Notes: a model not told the origin generated them from the sequence alone. DNA of 64,000 nt from Cristatella mucedo (GCA_009760855.2 WPIO01000004.1:2913501-2977500); one strand, 5' to 3'. Positions 37,701-56,399 are shown, numbered from the stretch's first letter. Numbers and translations: made by a program.

Positions 37701-40700
37701 ATTATCCAGGCATTAAAACAAATGTCCTAAAAATCAATGATGATGAGACACTAGTATAGCACCCTAAGGAGACTAGATCTCTTGCTGTGCATTAAAAAAA
37801 AACTAAAAGCCAGTGCTGCACTATTATATTGGATGACCTATCAATAAACAGGCTGTTCAACATCCCAATATGTTGAGACACGCATCGGATTAATAGCCAA
37901 AGACATCCTTTGCCTCAGCAGGAGCACAACTCCTCGGAGAAGCATCTCAATAGCATCCTCAGAGAACTTGATCTCTTTCTAGGCACTTTACATATGTTAC
38001 AAAGGAAGCATGACCATAAAAGAAGTGTTTTAACATGCACAGCACAACATGCACACTGCGGTTAGACATAACGTGCACATTTCCAACATATGGACTACGG
38101 TTAATCTTCTTTCTCTATCACACTGAAGGTATCAGTCGGTAAAGTAAATTTCCCCTCTATCACCCACTCGTGAAGTTGTCAGGTCATAAAAGCAGGGTGC
38201 ATGGCAAATCACTGTAATTAAATACCATCTTTCGACTATCCAATGAGCAGGTTGACATAATTCATAGGTAGAAATTACAAACAACAAATGCAAAAGAATT
38301 TGGGCGATCCACATTTGCTTTATTAACAGCTTTTCCCTTGACACTTCAATGTAGGACATAGTCTGGATGTAGGTTCTGCCTGCTAATTAGTGGATACCCA
38401 AGCTCGACTTCAGCAGTGATAATAATGTATTTGGAATGCAAACCTAAACTAGTCAAGCACTCTTTAAACTCCATTTTAAAATGGCAGCTCTACCCAGAAT
38501 AGAGCATATAACAACGACTCTTCGTCAATTTATGCCGGAAACTTATAGCTTTGCATGACTTGGAATAGTATAGCAAGCCTATAGAGCCTTATTTTTTGCC
38601 AGTTCAAGTCCACCAGTAATACCGAAGGTCACTGAATTGTAAAGCTTCAAGTCTCCGTAAAGATGGGTGAGGTCGATGCACTGTACAAGACTGAACACTC
38701 ATACAGTCAAATTGCAAAAACTCTTATCAATAACGAAGACAACAATTGTGTACAGTCTGGTTACCCTCTTATGATGGTTATGAACTGGCCAAGCCAGTCT
38801 CCAGACCTTAACTCAATTGTGAATTTGTGGGATGATGTAGAGCGACGGTTATACCAACGAGCCGCTAGGCAACTAGCCGTCTGTATCCATCCACTGATGT
38901 GCATTTGAATAATAATAATGATAATTATAATTGGTGGTAACAATCACAGGCAACAGGAAGTGTGAGCATGTACGTGCACACGAAAAACGAGTCACAAGAC
39001 CCACCAAATGCTGTGATAAACAAGTGCGTTTTAAGTTTCTTTTTAAATGTCATGTCAAGGGACGTTGTGTGACATGCGGCGGTAGCGAGTTCCAGGCTCT
39101 GGGAGCATAGGGGCTAAAGGCATGGTCTCCAAAGGCTTTGAGGTTCGAAAGAAGTATGGCTAAAAGATTCGAGTCAGAACAGCAAGTTGTACGATTCTTT
39201 GCCAAGTGGCAGAGTAATTCTGATAGGTAGGTTGGAGCCAGTGAATGAAGGGACCTAAGAGTAAGTGAAATAACCTTAAGGTCGATGCGCTGCTTGATTG
39301 GTAGCCAGTGTGGGTCGGTGAGAAGTGGTCTGATATGGCAACTGTGACGTTCACGACAGACAAGCCTAGATGCTGAGTTTTGCAAGAGCTGTAAGCGCCT
39401 GATCGAATAGGCCGGTAGACTAACAAACAGTGAATTTCAGAAGTCGAGACGGGATGTCACAAGTGCATGGACCAATTTAGATCTGGTATCCCTGCTTAAA
39501 CAAGCCCGAACTTGTAATGTAATGAAGCTAAAAGTAGGCGTTCTCTGAGCACGCCCCAGGCCCGGCAAACATTGCGTGCACGCACCCTGCTGTCTGTGTG
39601 AGCACAGCTGGTGCATGCAGATTGATCAGAAGTCGCAGATGGGCTCATACGACTCTGTGCATTGTCGGCGACCATCAATCATATCCGGCGACAATCGAAT
39701 TGGTGGACTAATGTGCCTTGGATGCAGACTTGACTGTGGAGATGATGTGGTCGTCTAATGAAAGGTAATTTTGGAGCAGGACACCTAGATTATCTGCAAA
39801 TTCAACAGGAGATATGCTGGCAGAGCCGATTTTGAGCATCAGGTTTTCCAATTTCTGCGTCGCACTTGATTTAACCAAAACTAGTAAGTTGGTTTTGTCG
39901 TCATTCAATTTAAGAAAGTTTGCTGCCATCCATGTACGTACGTCATCAATACATACAGCAAGGCTATGCAGAGAATTTGACATGCTGGAGGGCTGGGAGA
40001 GATCAAAGCAAAGGTACAACTGAGTGTCATCCGTATAGAAATGAAAGCCTAGATTGTGCTTGGCAATCACATTGGCACGAGAGAGATAGATTGAGAGAGA
40101 GAGAGAGAGATTATAAATTGTGAAAAGAAGCAGACCGAGCACAGAGCACTAAGGCACACCCATACTTAAGTCGTTCCTCGGATGACCTTTGTCCATTCAC
40201 ATCAATACTCTGGAGTCTCCCACTGAGATATGATCTGAACCATTGCAGTTATGCCCAGGCGAGGAGAGACGCTCAAGAAAGACTTTGTGATCAATAGCAT
40301 CAAGAGCTGCCGAAAGTTTGAGCAGGACAAACAGAGAGACTTTACACAAGTCTGCATTCAGGATTAGGTCGTTATAAACCCTACGCAATACTGACTCTGT
40401 GGAGTGATTAGCTCTACACCCAGACTGGAATACATGGTACAAGTATGGAACAAGTATTAACGCCCACAGAGTCTTTGTGTCGTTACCGACGGATATACAT
40501 TACATTACATTTATTACATATGAGGTAGTACTGAAACGAATGGAAAAAATAATAATTCCACCAAACGAACCCTTCAAATAAAATAATAAAAACACGAACC
40601 ACTGAATGGGTACAAAAAATGAAACGTGGCAAATGCAAATGCAAAAACAATGCTGTCACGGCTCGAATCCGGCGTTTGGAACCAGGATGTGAAACGGTTC

Positions 40701-41353
40701 CGAGGTCACCACTGACACAAGCAAACCAACGCATACTTTCGGGAAACTCTTTCTCGTATGTCTATCATAAGTATCTTCAGTGACATCCAATATATAAACC
40801 CCTTCGCGTCACCGCTCTTGAATTACTTCTATTCTGACACAAACTAGTCAGTAAGGTGAACTTTTGGGCGGGTTTCACCAAGACTTTAGCGAGCGTTGTC
40901 CGCCAGTCAACGAGTCAGTAAGTAATGTGTCCGTAATTTACGCCGAATTAGGCAGCATCGATACAATCCAAATCTCAATAAACGGGCCCCGTGGACGTCT
41001 TGAGAGTGAAACTTCGACCATGGCCGTGCGATGAGGATCATTTCCTACATCTCTCCGAACGAAACTGACACGATTCGCACAGAGTGAAGCAGCTTTCATT
41101 GCAGATCTTTAACGCGCGCGCTTTCTTTAGGACCAATCTATTGCGATCTGACCTTTTACGTATCGGGTCAGTCCGTACAGCGAAAGAAGCTTCGATTGAC
41201 ACCGCAGACAAGCGTCCGAGGCGCCGGCGTGTCCAGAGCGCAGTTGGGCGAACAGAGAGTGTCATGCTGCCCATTCGCGAAACTCACCCAGAGTATGAAG
41301 TTACCCACGATGACGGTACGCTTGAGGCAAACGACGCCATCCCGGAGGACCAT
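29518..41353 (-). CDS. tetraspanin, six-cysteine type
   Basis: Seven exons, all phase 0: 41353-41288, 37476-37255, 37116-37042, 36936-36832, 34767-34585, 32229-32146, 29586-29518; 267 residues. The 75- and 84-bp exons are typical sizes for this family. Tetraspanins are four-helix membrane proteins that organise partners in the plasma or endosomal membrane. Helix 1 spans exons 1-2 (IVGNFILW, then FLGICMLAYSLWMFF). Helix 2 is GVFLLMGASIIMMAIGFLGW, helix 3 is IVVVVTSGQVAAGVIVI, and helix 4 spans exons 6-7. The large loop has the CCG signature (FNCCG), PGSCC, one single Cys and the Gly-Cys before helix 4, six cysteines in all. The C-terminus EEKRLY is short and basic. The start ATG at 41353 lies 337 bp from the METTL15 start on the other strand. 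The exact paralogue is not assigned. Confidence 0.93.
29844..29935 (-). mobile_element. LINE family A tail fragment
   Basis: An AAT-rich tail and the conserved tail block ('aaagcgccctcagagaactc'). The rest of the element is absent. It sits in the last tetraspanin intron. Confidence 0.7.
30150..30760 (-). mobile_element. LINE family B 3' part
   Basis: 3' UTR sequence matching 18240-18480 (for example 'aagtgggaagcatagctgag' and 'gagcagttgagatagtgag'), then to 30760 a region whose minus strand encodes the C-terminal RT end in broken frames. A GA run (30415-30450) interrupts it. Confidence 0.6.
30870..31550 (-). mobile_element. LINE family A 3' part
   Basis: Minus-strand family A 3' UTR (complement of 'gctaccactagacat', 'gcatgttgacattgtgc') and C-terminal coding ('gttagttccaggctgtggg' complement). 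Frames are broken. Directly adjacent to the LINE B piece, so possibly nested. Confidence 0.6.
31567..31748. repeat. (GA)n microsatellite
   Basis: A GA array with one short interruption at about 31634-31665, in the last tetraspanin intron. Confidence 0.95.
32463..32625 (-). mobile_element. SINE with LINE-A-like 3' end
   Basis: Same architecture as 26490-26625. The tRNA-like head has 'gtgggctcgagccc' (about 32530), and the 3' end resembles LINE family A ('tgaatagagatcaggttctc', 'ggcactata'). Confidence 0.5.
32760..33125. mobile_element. LINE family A fragments in opposite orientations
   Basis: Positions 32800-32905 read in plus orientation as the family A segment before the C-terminal domain (FVTSILTSITHCLLACRP). 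Positions 32906-33125 read as the C-terminal coding in minus orientation. The junction is near 32906. Confidence 0.55.
33126..33275 (-). mobile_element. tRNA-derived SINE, (ATTT)n-tail group
   Basis: The minus strand has a tRNA-like head with a B-box-like 'gggttcgaatcc' (33210-33221), the internal block 'gcggtggtgatagccgtaa' and an end with 'tatagcgac' on the plus strand. It is very similar to 34845 and 57640. Confidence 0.7.
33590..33775. mobile_element. SPIN-like non-autonomous hAT transposon (MITE), 186 bp
   Basis: The element begins CAGCGGTTCTCAA and ends TTGAGAACCGCTG, and is flanked on both sides by the same 8 bp, ATCTAACA (33582-33589 and 33776-33783), the target duplication size of hAT transposons. 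The minus strand shows motifs I know from Space Invaders (SPIN) elements: CTGTGGGTC, GGGTCGAACGAC, CACAGGGGTCGCCTAAGACC, and at the other end GGGGTCACCACGACATGAG and TGTATTAAAGGGTCG. No transposase is encoded, so it must have been moved by a full-length relative. Confidence 0.88.
34845..35011 (-). mobile_element. tRNA-derived SINE, (ATTT)n-tail group
   Basis: The tRNA-like head is at the high coordinate ('gctaggtaaggcggttgc' on the minus strand). A B-box-like 'ggttcgagtcc' (about 34940-34950) and the internal 'gcggtggtgatagccgtaa' follow. It lies 78 bp from tetraspanin exon 34767-34585, in the intron. Confidence 0.7.
35108..35262 (-). mobile_element. diverged tRNA-derived SINE
   Basis: A weaker copy of the same family: a tRNA-like end 'cttcacgacccaggctctcg' on the minus strand and a decayed internal part. 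Confidence 0.4.
36274..36500. repeat. AT-rich low-complexity block
   Basis: About 225 bp composed nearly only of A and T (TTAATTAA-, AATATAA- and ATAAGATA-like units), in sharp contrast to GC-balanced neighbours. It lies in a tetraspanin intron. I find no coding potential in it. Confidence 0.8.
37925..38100 (-). mobile_element. LINE family A 3' fragment
   Basis: Complement of the tail block ('cctcagagaacttgatctct', 'aggcactttacat') followed by 3' UTR units. A second partial tail piece lies at about 37745-37800. Confidence 0.55.
38640..38910 (+). mobile_element. Tc1/mariner-like transposase, internally deleted
   Basis: The frame from about 38663 joins an N-terminal helix-turn-helix-like piece (EVDALYKTEHSYSQIAKT) almost directly to a C-terminal piece (NWPSQSPDLNSIVNLWDDVE), which matches the WPxQSPDLNPIENLW signature around the third catalytic acid of Tc1 transposases. 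The intervening DNA-binding and catalytic domains (normally about 200 residues) are missing. It is non-functional and lies in tetraspanin intron 1. Confidence 0.7.
38909..40450 (-). mobile_element. LINE family A, longest reverse transcriptase copy
   Basis: The best preserved RT region. Near 40430 the minus strand reads FQSGCRANHSTESVL and LSAALDAIDHKVFLERLS (RT palm). At about 40050-39980 it reads FHFYTDDTQLY, where YTDD stands for the usual YADD. WMAANFLKLNDDKTNLLV follows, then near 39330 TDPHWLPIKQRIDLKV and the AWNSLP signature near 39090. A GA run (40078-40112) interrupts the frame inside the palm. The 3' tail is near 38909. Frameshifts and stops make it inactive. Confidence 0.8.
40450..40520 (+). 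mobile_element. LINE family B tail fragment
   Basis: Only the last part of the family B 3' UTR and three ACATT units are present ('gttaccgacggatatacatt'). Confidence 0.55.
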
Positions 41354-41690
41354 CTAAGTAGGCTTTCCGCGGAAGCGACGGATAAACGAAACGGAAGCTA
41401 AACAGACCGTACTGTGGTAATAGCCAGCTACGTACTAAAATTTACGTGGCTCCAAATAACTCATAAAGTCCCTATTGCTGTCTAAAGGAATTAGTATTAT
41501 GAATATATAGATGCAATCTTCTACTTTAGGCCGACGCGTTCGCTTTCTGTTTCAAGTCTCACAACTTCCACCGCGCACAGACCTGCCGGCATGGGTTGCC
41601 TGGTGCCTGCCGGCGCCGCCGGAGCACTTTTAAGGGTGTTGCTGTGAGACAGTGGTTACTGGTTCCATTAGCGCGCGTTAGCGTGTAGTG
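41354..41690. promoter_or_regulatory. bidirectional promoter between tetraspanin and METTL15
   Basis: The start codons of two divergently transcribed genes are 337 bp apart. The interval is moderately CpG-rich on the METTL15 side. A 19-codon upstream ORF (41591-41647, beginning MGCLV and ending in TGA) lies 43 bp before the METTL15 ATG and might damp its translation, if it is in the transcript. Confidence 0.5.
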
Positions 41691-47978
<6,288 letters not shown>

Positions 47979-49400
47979 ATTAAAAGCCGCCAGTAGGCGG
48001 AGCAGCCTCGCTGGCATCTCGCAGACTTGCACAGCCGCCACGCCCTCAGTGGCCGCTCTCAGTGGGCGGCTTTTTTCCACGTTCGCTAGCGATCGGTCGG
48101 ACCACAGTCCAACGCCACCTGGCGGTGCCGAATCGCTGCTGGACTGTGTCCCGTCCTCCCACCGAGCAGGTGTGGATGTGCTCTGCCGCCGGAGGTGTGT
48201 GTACTCGCTGCGCTGCGTGGGTACTCACTGCTACAGCCTTGGCAAGAGCCGGCGGCGTTTTGCGACGTGTTCCTCCCCTCAACATCGCGGGGGTCCGCAC
48301 TGCGTTGATGCGCTTATCCTACAGACGGCTGCCTGACTGAGCAGAAGCAGAGCCGGCTGTCAGCAGCTAGGTATTTGAATTGAATTGAAGCATTTGAATT
48401 GAACTCAGTCGACATCAAGTCATATGACGAGTTGCAGAGTCCCACGCAAGTGCGGCATTCTTTCTGTTCATAAAGTCTGCAGCATTCTTTCATTAGACAA
48501 ATTCTAGCGAGTCTGAGGAATGAAACCAGAGTAGCTAGCCTGCCTGATGGGCTCCAACTTGAATGAACCTTGCTGGCTAGTTTTACCTACTCAAGGGAAA
48601 GCTCTGTGCTGAGCCGAAAGGAATATTTTGGGTACCTAATTACAACCTATGCCCAGAACGCACCAATGAGGTCTTTTCAATTTAAAATGATCTGCATTAC
48701 TAATGCTCAGAATTATCTTAACGTTCGCCCTTTGTTGGAAAGATCACACGTCGGCGTCGAGTTTACTAGCAAGTTTCTCATCAACTCCTGCAAAGACACG
48801 GCAGGATGAAATGCAAAGGATCGCAAAGAGTTGGCTCAAAGTGAACTTACTGAAATGAAACAAAACGGCTATGCTAGCTCAAACGCTGGCAGAACCCAAG
48901 TGCCTAAGAGCACTCCTATTCTTTCCTCTGGTTCGCTGACGTTAAACCGTAGTACTACGGCGTTAATGTTTCGTGAGCAAGCTCCTTTAAGTATAAGAAT
49001 AGTCACTGCTAGACGAGCCCCGGAAGCTGCCTCATCCTGGGAACTGCAGCTGAGCAAAACCCTGCATCTTGACTCGTCGGCACGTGACCTCACCGCCCCT
49101 CAGCATTGCATACCTCTATGCACGGTGCTATTTCAGCACTCCGTTCGCACCAAGACCTGTAGCATACGACAAAGACTTAATCGTTGCTTCGAAGGATGCT
49201 TTTGAATTCGTCCTAGAGCACAAACAACTCGGTGACCGAATGAAGCAGCAATAGCTTCGGGATAATGCCATGAAAATCGTGGCCAACGTTAATTGGACAG
49301 TAAAAACTGATATGTTGCATTCACTAATTAAAATTGACAAAACATGAGCGGTCTCGCCTCCTGACAGTGAGCGCTCTCACGTGCGTTCGTGTTCGTTGCA
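47979..49400. other. downstream of METTL15, nothing recognised
   Basis: Open frames at 48570-48809 and 48831-49205 show no known motif. There is an ATTAAA at 47980, just after the stop, that could serve as a poly(A) signal. No repeat family was recognised here. Confidence 0.4.
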
Positions 49401-51330
49401 GAATTCTTCCTAAAACCGAAGTTCTTGCGAACATCGTATACGGAAACGATACAGCTAAGGCCTGTTTAAGATTATTCAGATTGTTATTTGACCGTAGCGC
49501 GTAAGAAATTACGTGCCTATGGATACCTAAACGCTCATCGCTTTGAGCTGCAGGGTCTACCACGCCGGCGGCTGCCTTAGCTACGCCGGAAGCTAGTACC
49601 TGCATGTGCATCGGCAGCTGTTATCGCTTCGTCGTCGTAGATCAAATGCATTCCTAGATATTAATGCTTTTGCTAAGATTCGTGAACTATTCATTAACAA
49701 AAGAAAAGCACCCCGGAGCCGTGCTGTGACCTGAACTGCCAGCTCAAACGCCGCTCGTTGGGCGGGAACTGTTAGCTGAGTACCCGCTCGTTTGGTATTA
49801 CTAGCATTGTCTCAAACCGCTCAGCACGCTCTCCCACTGTGAATCTCTCTAACTTCGTGGTCATCAGGCCTGTTACAACTCCATTGGCCAGACCTAACGC
49901 TTGCCTTTGGAATCCTCGCTCAATGTGCAATAAGCCTCTGGTAATAAGCGACCTTCTTTCTGAAAATGGTATTGACCTGCTCGCTCTAACTGAAACTTGG
50001 CTGAAATCGATAAACTGCCCAAAAATTAAAGACGCTACCCCAATTGGTTTCTCGTTCTTTCACACCCCTAGATCAATCAAAACTGGAGGTGGAGTTGCTG
50101 TTATCGTGCGCTCAAAATTCAACTTCAAGCCATTTGCAGTACCCTCGAAGCAGTCTTTTGAATCAATTGTCTTGGTCTCACCCGAAAACAAGCTACCGAT
50201 AGCGGCAGTAGTCTATCGCCCACCAGGTAAAAAATACTCCTTTATCACAGATTTCTCCGATCTCATTTCGATTCTGTGTGCAAGAAATCAATCCTTCCTC
50301 GCAATGAGTGATTTCAACGTTCACTTTGATAACTTACCTGACGCCTTCAGCCCCGAATTTCGTGCATTGACTGACTCATTGTCTATTGTGGCTAATGTGC
50401 ATGGCCCTACTCACATCAAAGGTCACATACTCGACCAGATTTTCTCATACAACTGCATTTTCTCATCACCAATTATTACCAAATCATGCTTGACTGACCA
50501 CATGCAGATCTCATTCAATCTACAGCGTGTGCCCACCTCCTCTAAAATAACCTGTAAATCGCGAAACTTCAAGACCCTTGATATCGATGCTGTCCGCGAG
50601 AGAATATCTGCTTCGCCTTTGCTGTTCAGTCCTCCCTCCGATCTGTCATCATTGGTAGCTAGCTACAACACGACTCTAGCTGACACGCTCGACGAGATTG
50701 CATCCCTGACAAAGCGCACTGTGCGCCCTCGCCCAGACGGCCTATGGTTTACCACAGACATTAAACTAGCCAGGTCTACTAAGCTCAAGCTTAAAAAAGC
50801 ATACACAAAATCAGGACTGACTGTCCACCGACATGTATATGAAGACTACTGTAGGTCGTACCAATAGATCCTAGCAAAGGCCAAGTCTAGCTTCTACAAA
50901 AACATTGTTGAATCACAGATGCACAATCTAAAAATGCTGATGTCGACGATCAACCATCTCCTCAAATGCTCCCAGATTAGCTCCTTACCTGATGATCCTT
51001 GTGATGATCTAGCCGATCGCTTCTCTCGATTCATTGTGCAGAAGATTTCGATGTAAAATACACATATTTAAGAGAGCAGTTAGTGGGTCCCTGCGATTCG
51101 TCCCTGATGTGCTTATGCGTGCTGACACTGTGCATGCTGCCAATAACCACATTTGCATACTGACCCTGTGCATGTCACCCCTAACACTGTTATTCATGTT
51201 GTTTATCAAGCATGATGCTACTCAACATTCAATCGCGTTTCCCTTTGCAGCAAATGTAGAGCGCCTAGAAAGAGATTGAGCTCCCTGAAGGCGCTTTATC
51301 AAGGGCATTATTATTATTATTATTGTTATA
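49400..51330 (+). mobile_element. LINE family A with apurinic endonuclease ORF, internally deleted
   Basis: The frame 49839-50867 encodes an AP-type endonuclease of CR1/L2-type elements. Visible motifs are NPRSMCNK, LLALTETWLK, GGGVAVIVRS, VVYRPPG, AMSDFNVHFD and SCLTDHMQISF. The frame ends at a TAG, after which the linker sequence (ILAKAKSSFYKN) goes on. Near 51055 the sequence jumps to the family A 3' UTR, tail block and ATT tail, so the reverse transcriptase is missing. The upstream 49470-49700 block recurs at 56080-56310. Inactive. Confidence 0.82.
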
Positions 51331-53040
51331 ACGGATTAAACTCGAGAGGCAAACAGATCGGCCTCTCTATGATGTGTGAGCACGTAAGCATCAGCCTAGG
51401 GTAGGGCTCTCATGGCCGAGGTCCTGGTTCGAACACTGCAGCTGGAAATTCTTCCCTGTCCATCGCAAGCGGACTGAACTTGATAATAAACGCTCTCTCA
51501 TAACTGTAACCATTGAAATAGAGGGTTGAATTACCAGAAATTTCATCTCTTGCATAATTTCTATGCTTCAAAAGTCACGCAGCTTCAGTAACTATTGGTC
51601 TACGTTCTTCGTAAGGTCATATATATCTGTAACGCCGAAGGCTCGGCGGAGTAGGCTTGACCTCTCGCTTACCTATCGGCGTAGCCCATCTATAACGACG
51701 TTCGGTGCGCGCCTACGCGAAATAAGCTGGCAGCCACGAAACGAGCGTTTCTGGCGCTGACCTACTTACAGTTACTAAAGGGGGTCGTGAGTCCGCGGCG
51801 TGAATTGGAAAGCGAGACATGCAATTTGGGGATTTTACTGAGCTTTATTCGCAAGCGAGCAAAGCCGCTGCGCGTCTAGTAAAGTTTTATCTCCACACTC
51901 CTCGCACGCTCTTAACTGCACCAACACTCTTGCGGAGGGAATACTTCTCCACACTGAGGCTACTTACGTCTGTGATGGGGAACGACCCACATAGCCAGGG
52001 AGCCCAACCGCAGCCTAAACCCTGACCGGAGAACTAGGACTCCGCTTCCACCTTGCAGCAGGAATACCCCCCACACACCAACTACCTCAAGCTCGCACCG
52101 GAAAATCCTTATGCCGAGACCACGTGCTAGCGCGCACACACAAAACACGAAAGAAACGCAAAATGCTAGCTCGGGCGGAATTCGACCGTATTCGGCGGAG
52201 TCCACCGAATCCTAGCGCTGTCTCATCCTGTCCCGTCAATCGCCGGCGAACAGCCCGCCCTCCCCCTCGCTTTCAGAAAAACGACTCCGACGGCGTCGAA
52301 GTGAGGTGCCGAACGAAAGACAGCCAAGAGCGAGCGTCGCTCGACTTTTAATCCTTAACTGAGACAATGAGGCAAGAGTGGTATTGGGCCCGAGACCATG
52401 GCCCATTACGGTAAGGAGTTAATATTAGGCGACTGGATTGGCACCTCTGTCCAGCTTGAATGGCGAATGGGTTCCAGACGATTCTTTTTCGACAGAGTGA
52501 TGGCGGAGGTTGACAGGCCAGCCAACATCAATCAGCAGCTCTCTCGGGTATCGAACCAATTCTAAAGGCCGAATCGCCACCGCTGGTCTCAGAGCTTCAT
52601 GGCTTGCTCTTAAGCTCTTGCTCTCTAACCGCACTGGCGCTCCTCTCTGGCTCTCAGCTCCAGGAAAAAGGAGTTCTTGCCCGCCGCCGAACAGCTCTTG
52701 TTCGCGCTAAAATTCAGCCAAGGCCAGCAAGGCACTACATATCTATGCACCGGACGTACGTAATGTCTGCTAAGACTCACAACTCATGTCACACTCTGTA
52801 TTAATGACGATATGGATTTATGACATACCGGGTATCTATAAAGCAAGGTCACAAAGTTTAAGAGAGGCATGCGGCTAAATGACCTATACCGTTGAAAAAG
52901 AAATAATTACTTGAAAACAAGCTTCGCGTAGGATGTTTCCTGAAACAGCGAAAACTCCGTCAACTTTTTTAAAAATTGGATGGCGATACCATCTATGGAC
53001 GCTGGATAAAATATTTATATTAGTCTCTATTAGTGCTGTT
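51331..53040. other. intergenic, little recognised
   Basis: A tRNA-like segment with a B-box-like 'ggttcgaac' near 51425-51435 may be a SINE remnant. Otherwise no gene or repeat family was recognised. Confidence 0.35.
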
Positions 53041-53049
53041 GCAGAGACA

Positions 53050-54470
<1,421 letters not shown>

Positions 54471-54489
54471 GATGAAAGTGGCCGCCCCG

Positions 54490-54780
54490 TCCCAGCCAAC
54501 CGAACCTAGCCTGGGTACAACACTAGGTTTTCCCGTAACTAACAGATCCATCTTATTATTGCTGAGCTTTAGCAAGTTATAAGCCAGCCAAGTTGCTAAT
54601 CTTATTGCTGTCTTATTCATGCCTAAGATCAGATTCGAGAGCGAACACTTGTAGGCCCCATTTGCCCGGACTTCCTTATGGGATAGTTTCAACAGACTGA
54701 GGGTATGATGCTGCGATAATGCAAGTGTCAGTTTGCCTAAGTCCGGAGATATCTTGATGTCAGCCTGGAATGGGTTCAAG
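54490..54780 (-). mobile_element. LINE RT fragment, family B type
   Basis: The minus strand reads LATWLAYNLLKLSNNKMDLLVTG, the post-palm segment of CR1-like RTs (WMxxNFLKLNxxKTELL), with family B-like substitutions. It abuts the large GA array. Confidence 0.55.
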
Positions 54781-55145
54781 GATTCGAGCGCATGTGAGCG
54801 AAGGCTGTAACTCGATAAAGGAATTGACGACAGTTGTAAGCACTACGCAAAGACCGGGAGTGGTTTTCGGCTTAAACATAGTATAGCGAAGCTGCTAGGC
54901 AAGCATCGCATCATCTGGATGTTGCCCGATTAAGTTAGAAGGAACCGGAAACCCGAAGTGCACTACTGGACGCACGAGGCTATTATATCACGAGGAGTAG
55001 AGGCTTGGCTGAGAGTAGCATGCATGTGTCTGGTATTTCACTGACAATGAGATAAAGAAGGTCTGACCGTCTGAAGTTTGCACCGAAGCGAGGGATTTTA
55101 GCATAAACGGCTATTGCTACCGCATGCAGTTAGCAAGAGAAGATC

Positions 55146-55368
55146 GCTCGAGTACCGATTCGTCAAGCAGCGCTTCAACGGCGGCAGCGCCCGCGACGCC
55201 GACAACGTCGCGTCGAAGAGCACGCGGTTCACGAGGCGGCGCTCGCTGGCAGCCGCTTCTGCAGAACAAGGCGCTTCTGCCCTCGGCCGCCCAAGTGGCA
55301 GCGGCGAAAATCGACTGAATTAAAAGCCGCCAGTGGGCGAAGCAGCCTCGCCGGCATCGCGCAGACTG
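55146..55368 (+). pseudogene. partial copy of METTL15 exon 5 and 3' UTR
   Basis: Near-identical to 47777-48030: the sequence coding for [16 protein letters not shown] and WQPLLQNK, the TGA stop, and about 45 bp of 3' UTR. Differences include a 7-bp insertion after 'acgaggcg', which breaks the frame, and a 36-bp in-frame deletion that removes the RSAKLRA signature. Only exon 5 is present and no intron junction is crossed. The copy ends against a GA array at 55375. It cannot make a functional enzyme. Confidence 0.9.
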
Positions 55369-55373
55369 GAAAG

Positions 55374-55374
<1 letters not shown>

Positions 55375-55469
<95 letters not shown>

Positions 55470-55553
55470 TGAGAGAGAGAGAGAGGGAGAGAGAGATTGA
55501 GTGAGAGAGGAAGAAATACAGAGAGAGAGAGAGAGGGAAAGCGAGAGAGGGAC

Positions 55554-55640
<87 letters not shown>
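55375..55640. repeat. (GA)n microsatellite
   Basis: GA array with a few GCGA, GGGA and GTGA interruptions, directly after the METTL15 fragment. Confidence 0.95.
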
Positions 55641-56079
55641 GAAACAGCGAGAGAGAGAGAGAGAGTGGAAGAGGAGATCAACAGAGATAGAGAGGGAGAT
55701 TGGAGAGTCAAAAGAAAGGAACGAGAGAATGGGAGGGAAGAAGAGCGACTGAATAAGAGAGGGAAAATGACACGTCGGACTGCACATGTAAATACCCGTT
55801 GGTCTTGCAGTAAGCCCCAACAGTATGACGTACCTCAGGATTTCTTATTATGCTCCTTCCTGTCACTAGCTATGGCCTCCCTCTGGCCGACTTCATCCCA
55901 AAATGCAATTGTATCCTCCATTTCTACACCACGATGACAAATACCACTATTTACGCCTAGCCCATTCTTAGCGCCACCCCTTTGTCAGACTTCTTAAATT
56001 CATGAGCTACCTGCATCGACTATGTTTGCATTTAGATGGATGATAACTTCGAAAAGCTCGAAGGTATTAATAATAGGTC

Positions 56080-56310
56080 TGTTGTTCGACCGTAGTGGGT
56101 GAGAAATTATGTGTCTACGGACATCTGAACGCTTATTCCTTCGGACTGCTGGGTCTCCCGCGCCGGCGGTGGCTTTAGATAAGCCGGCGGCTAGTAACCT
56201 TATGTTAGTAACGATCGTGTGTACCTATTATCGCTTCGTTATCGTGGTTCAAATGCATTCCTAGATGCTATTGCTGTTTCTGAGATCCATAAATTATGCA
56301 TTAACACAAG
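56080..56310 (+). repeat. dispersed repeat, second copy at 49470-49700
   Basis: The two blocks share, in order, 'gaccgtag', 'gagaaatta', 'cgccggcgg', 'cttcgt', 'caaatgcattcctaga' and 'cattaac'. The other copy lies just upstream of the LINE A endonuclease frame, so this is probably LINE family A 5' sequence. Confidence 0.65.
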
Positions 56311-56399
56311 AAAAGGGCCCAGAGCGAGTCAGGCAATATCGACGGCCATGAGATTCAACCAACTGGTACTTCCACAATAATGGGTGTACGCAAATTTGC

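Noticed and set aside
41084-41401. 105-codon plus-strand frame
   Set aside because: It is the antisense shadow of tetraspanin exon 1 (41353-41288).
48570-49254. Three overlapping open frames of 60-124 codons
   Set aside because: No recognisable motif, no convincing splice sites or signals, and different frames; treated as chance.
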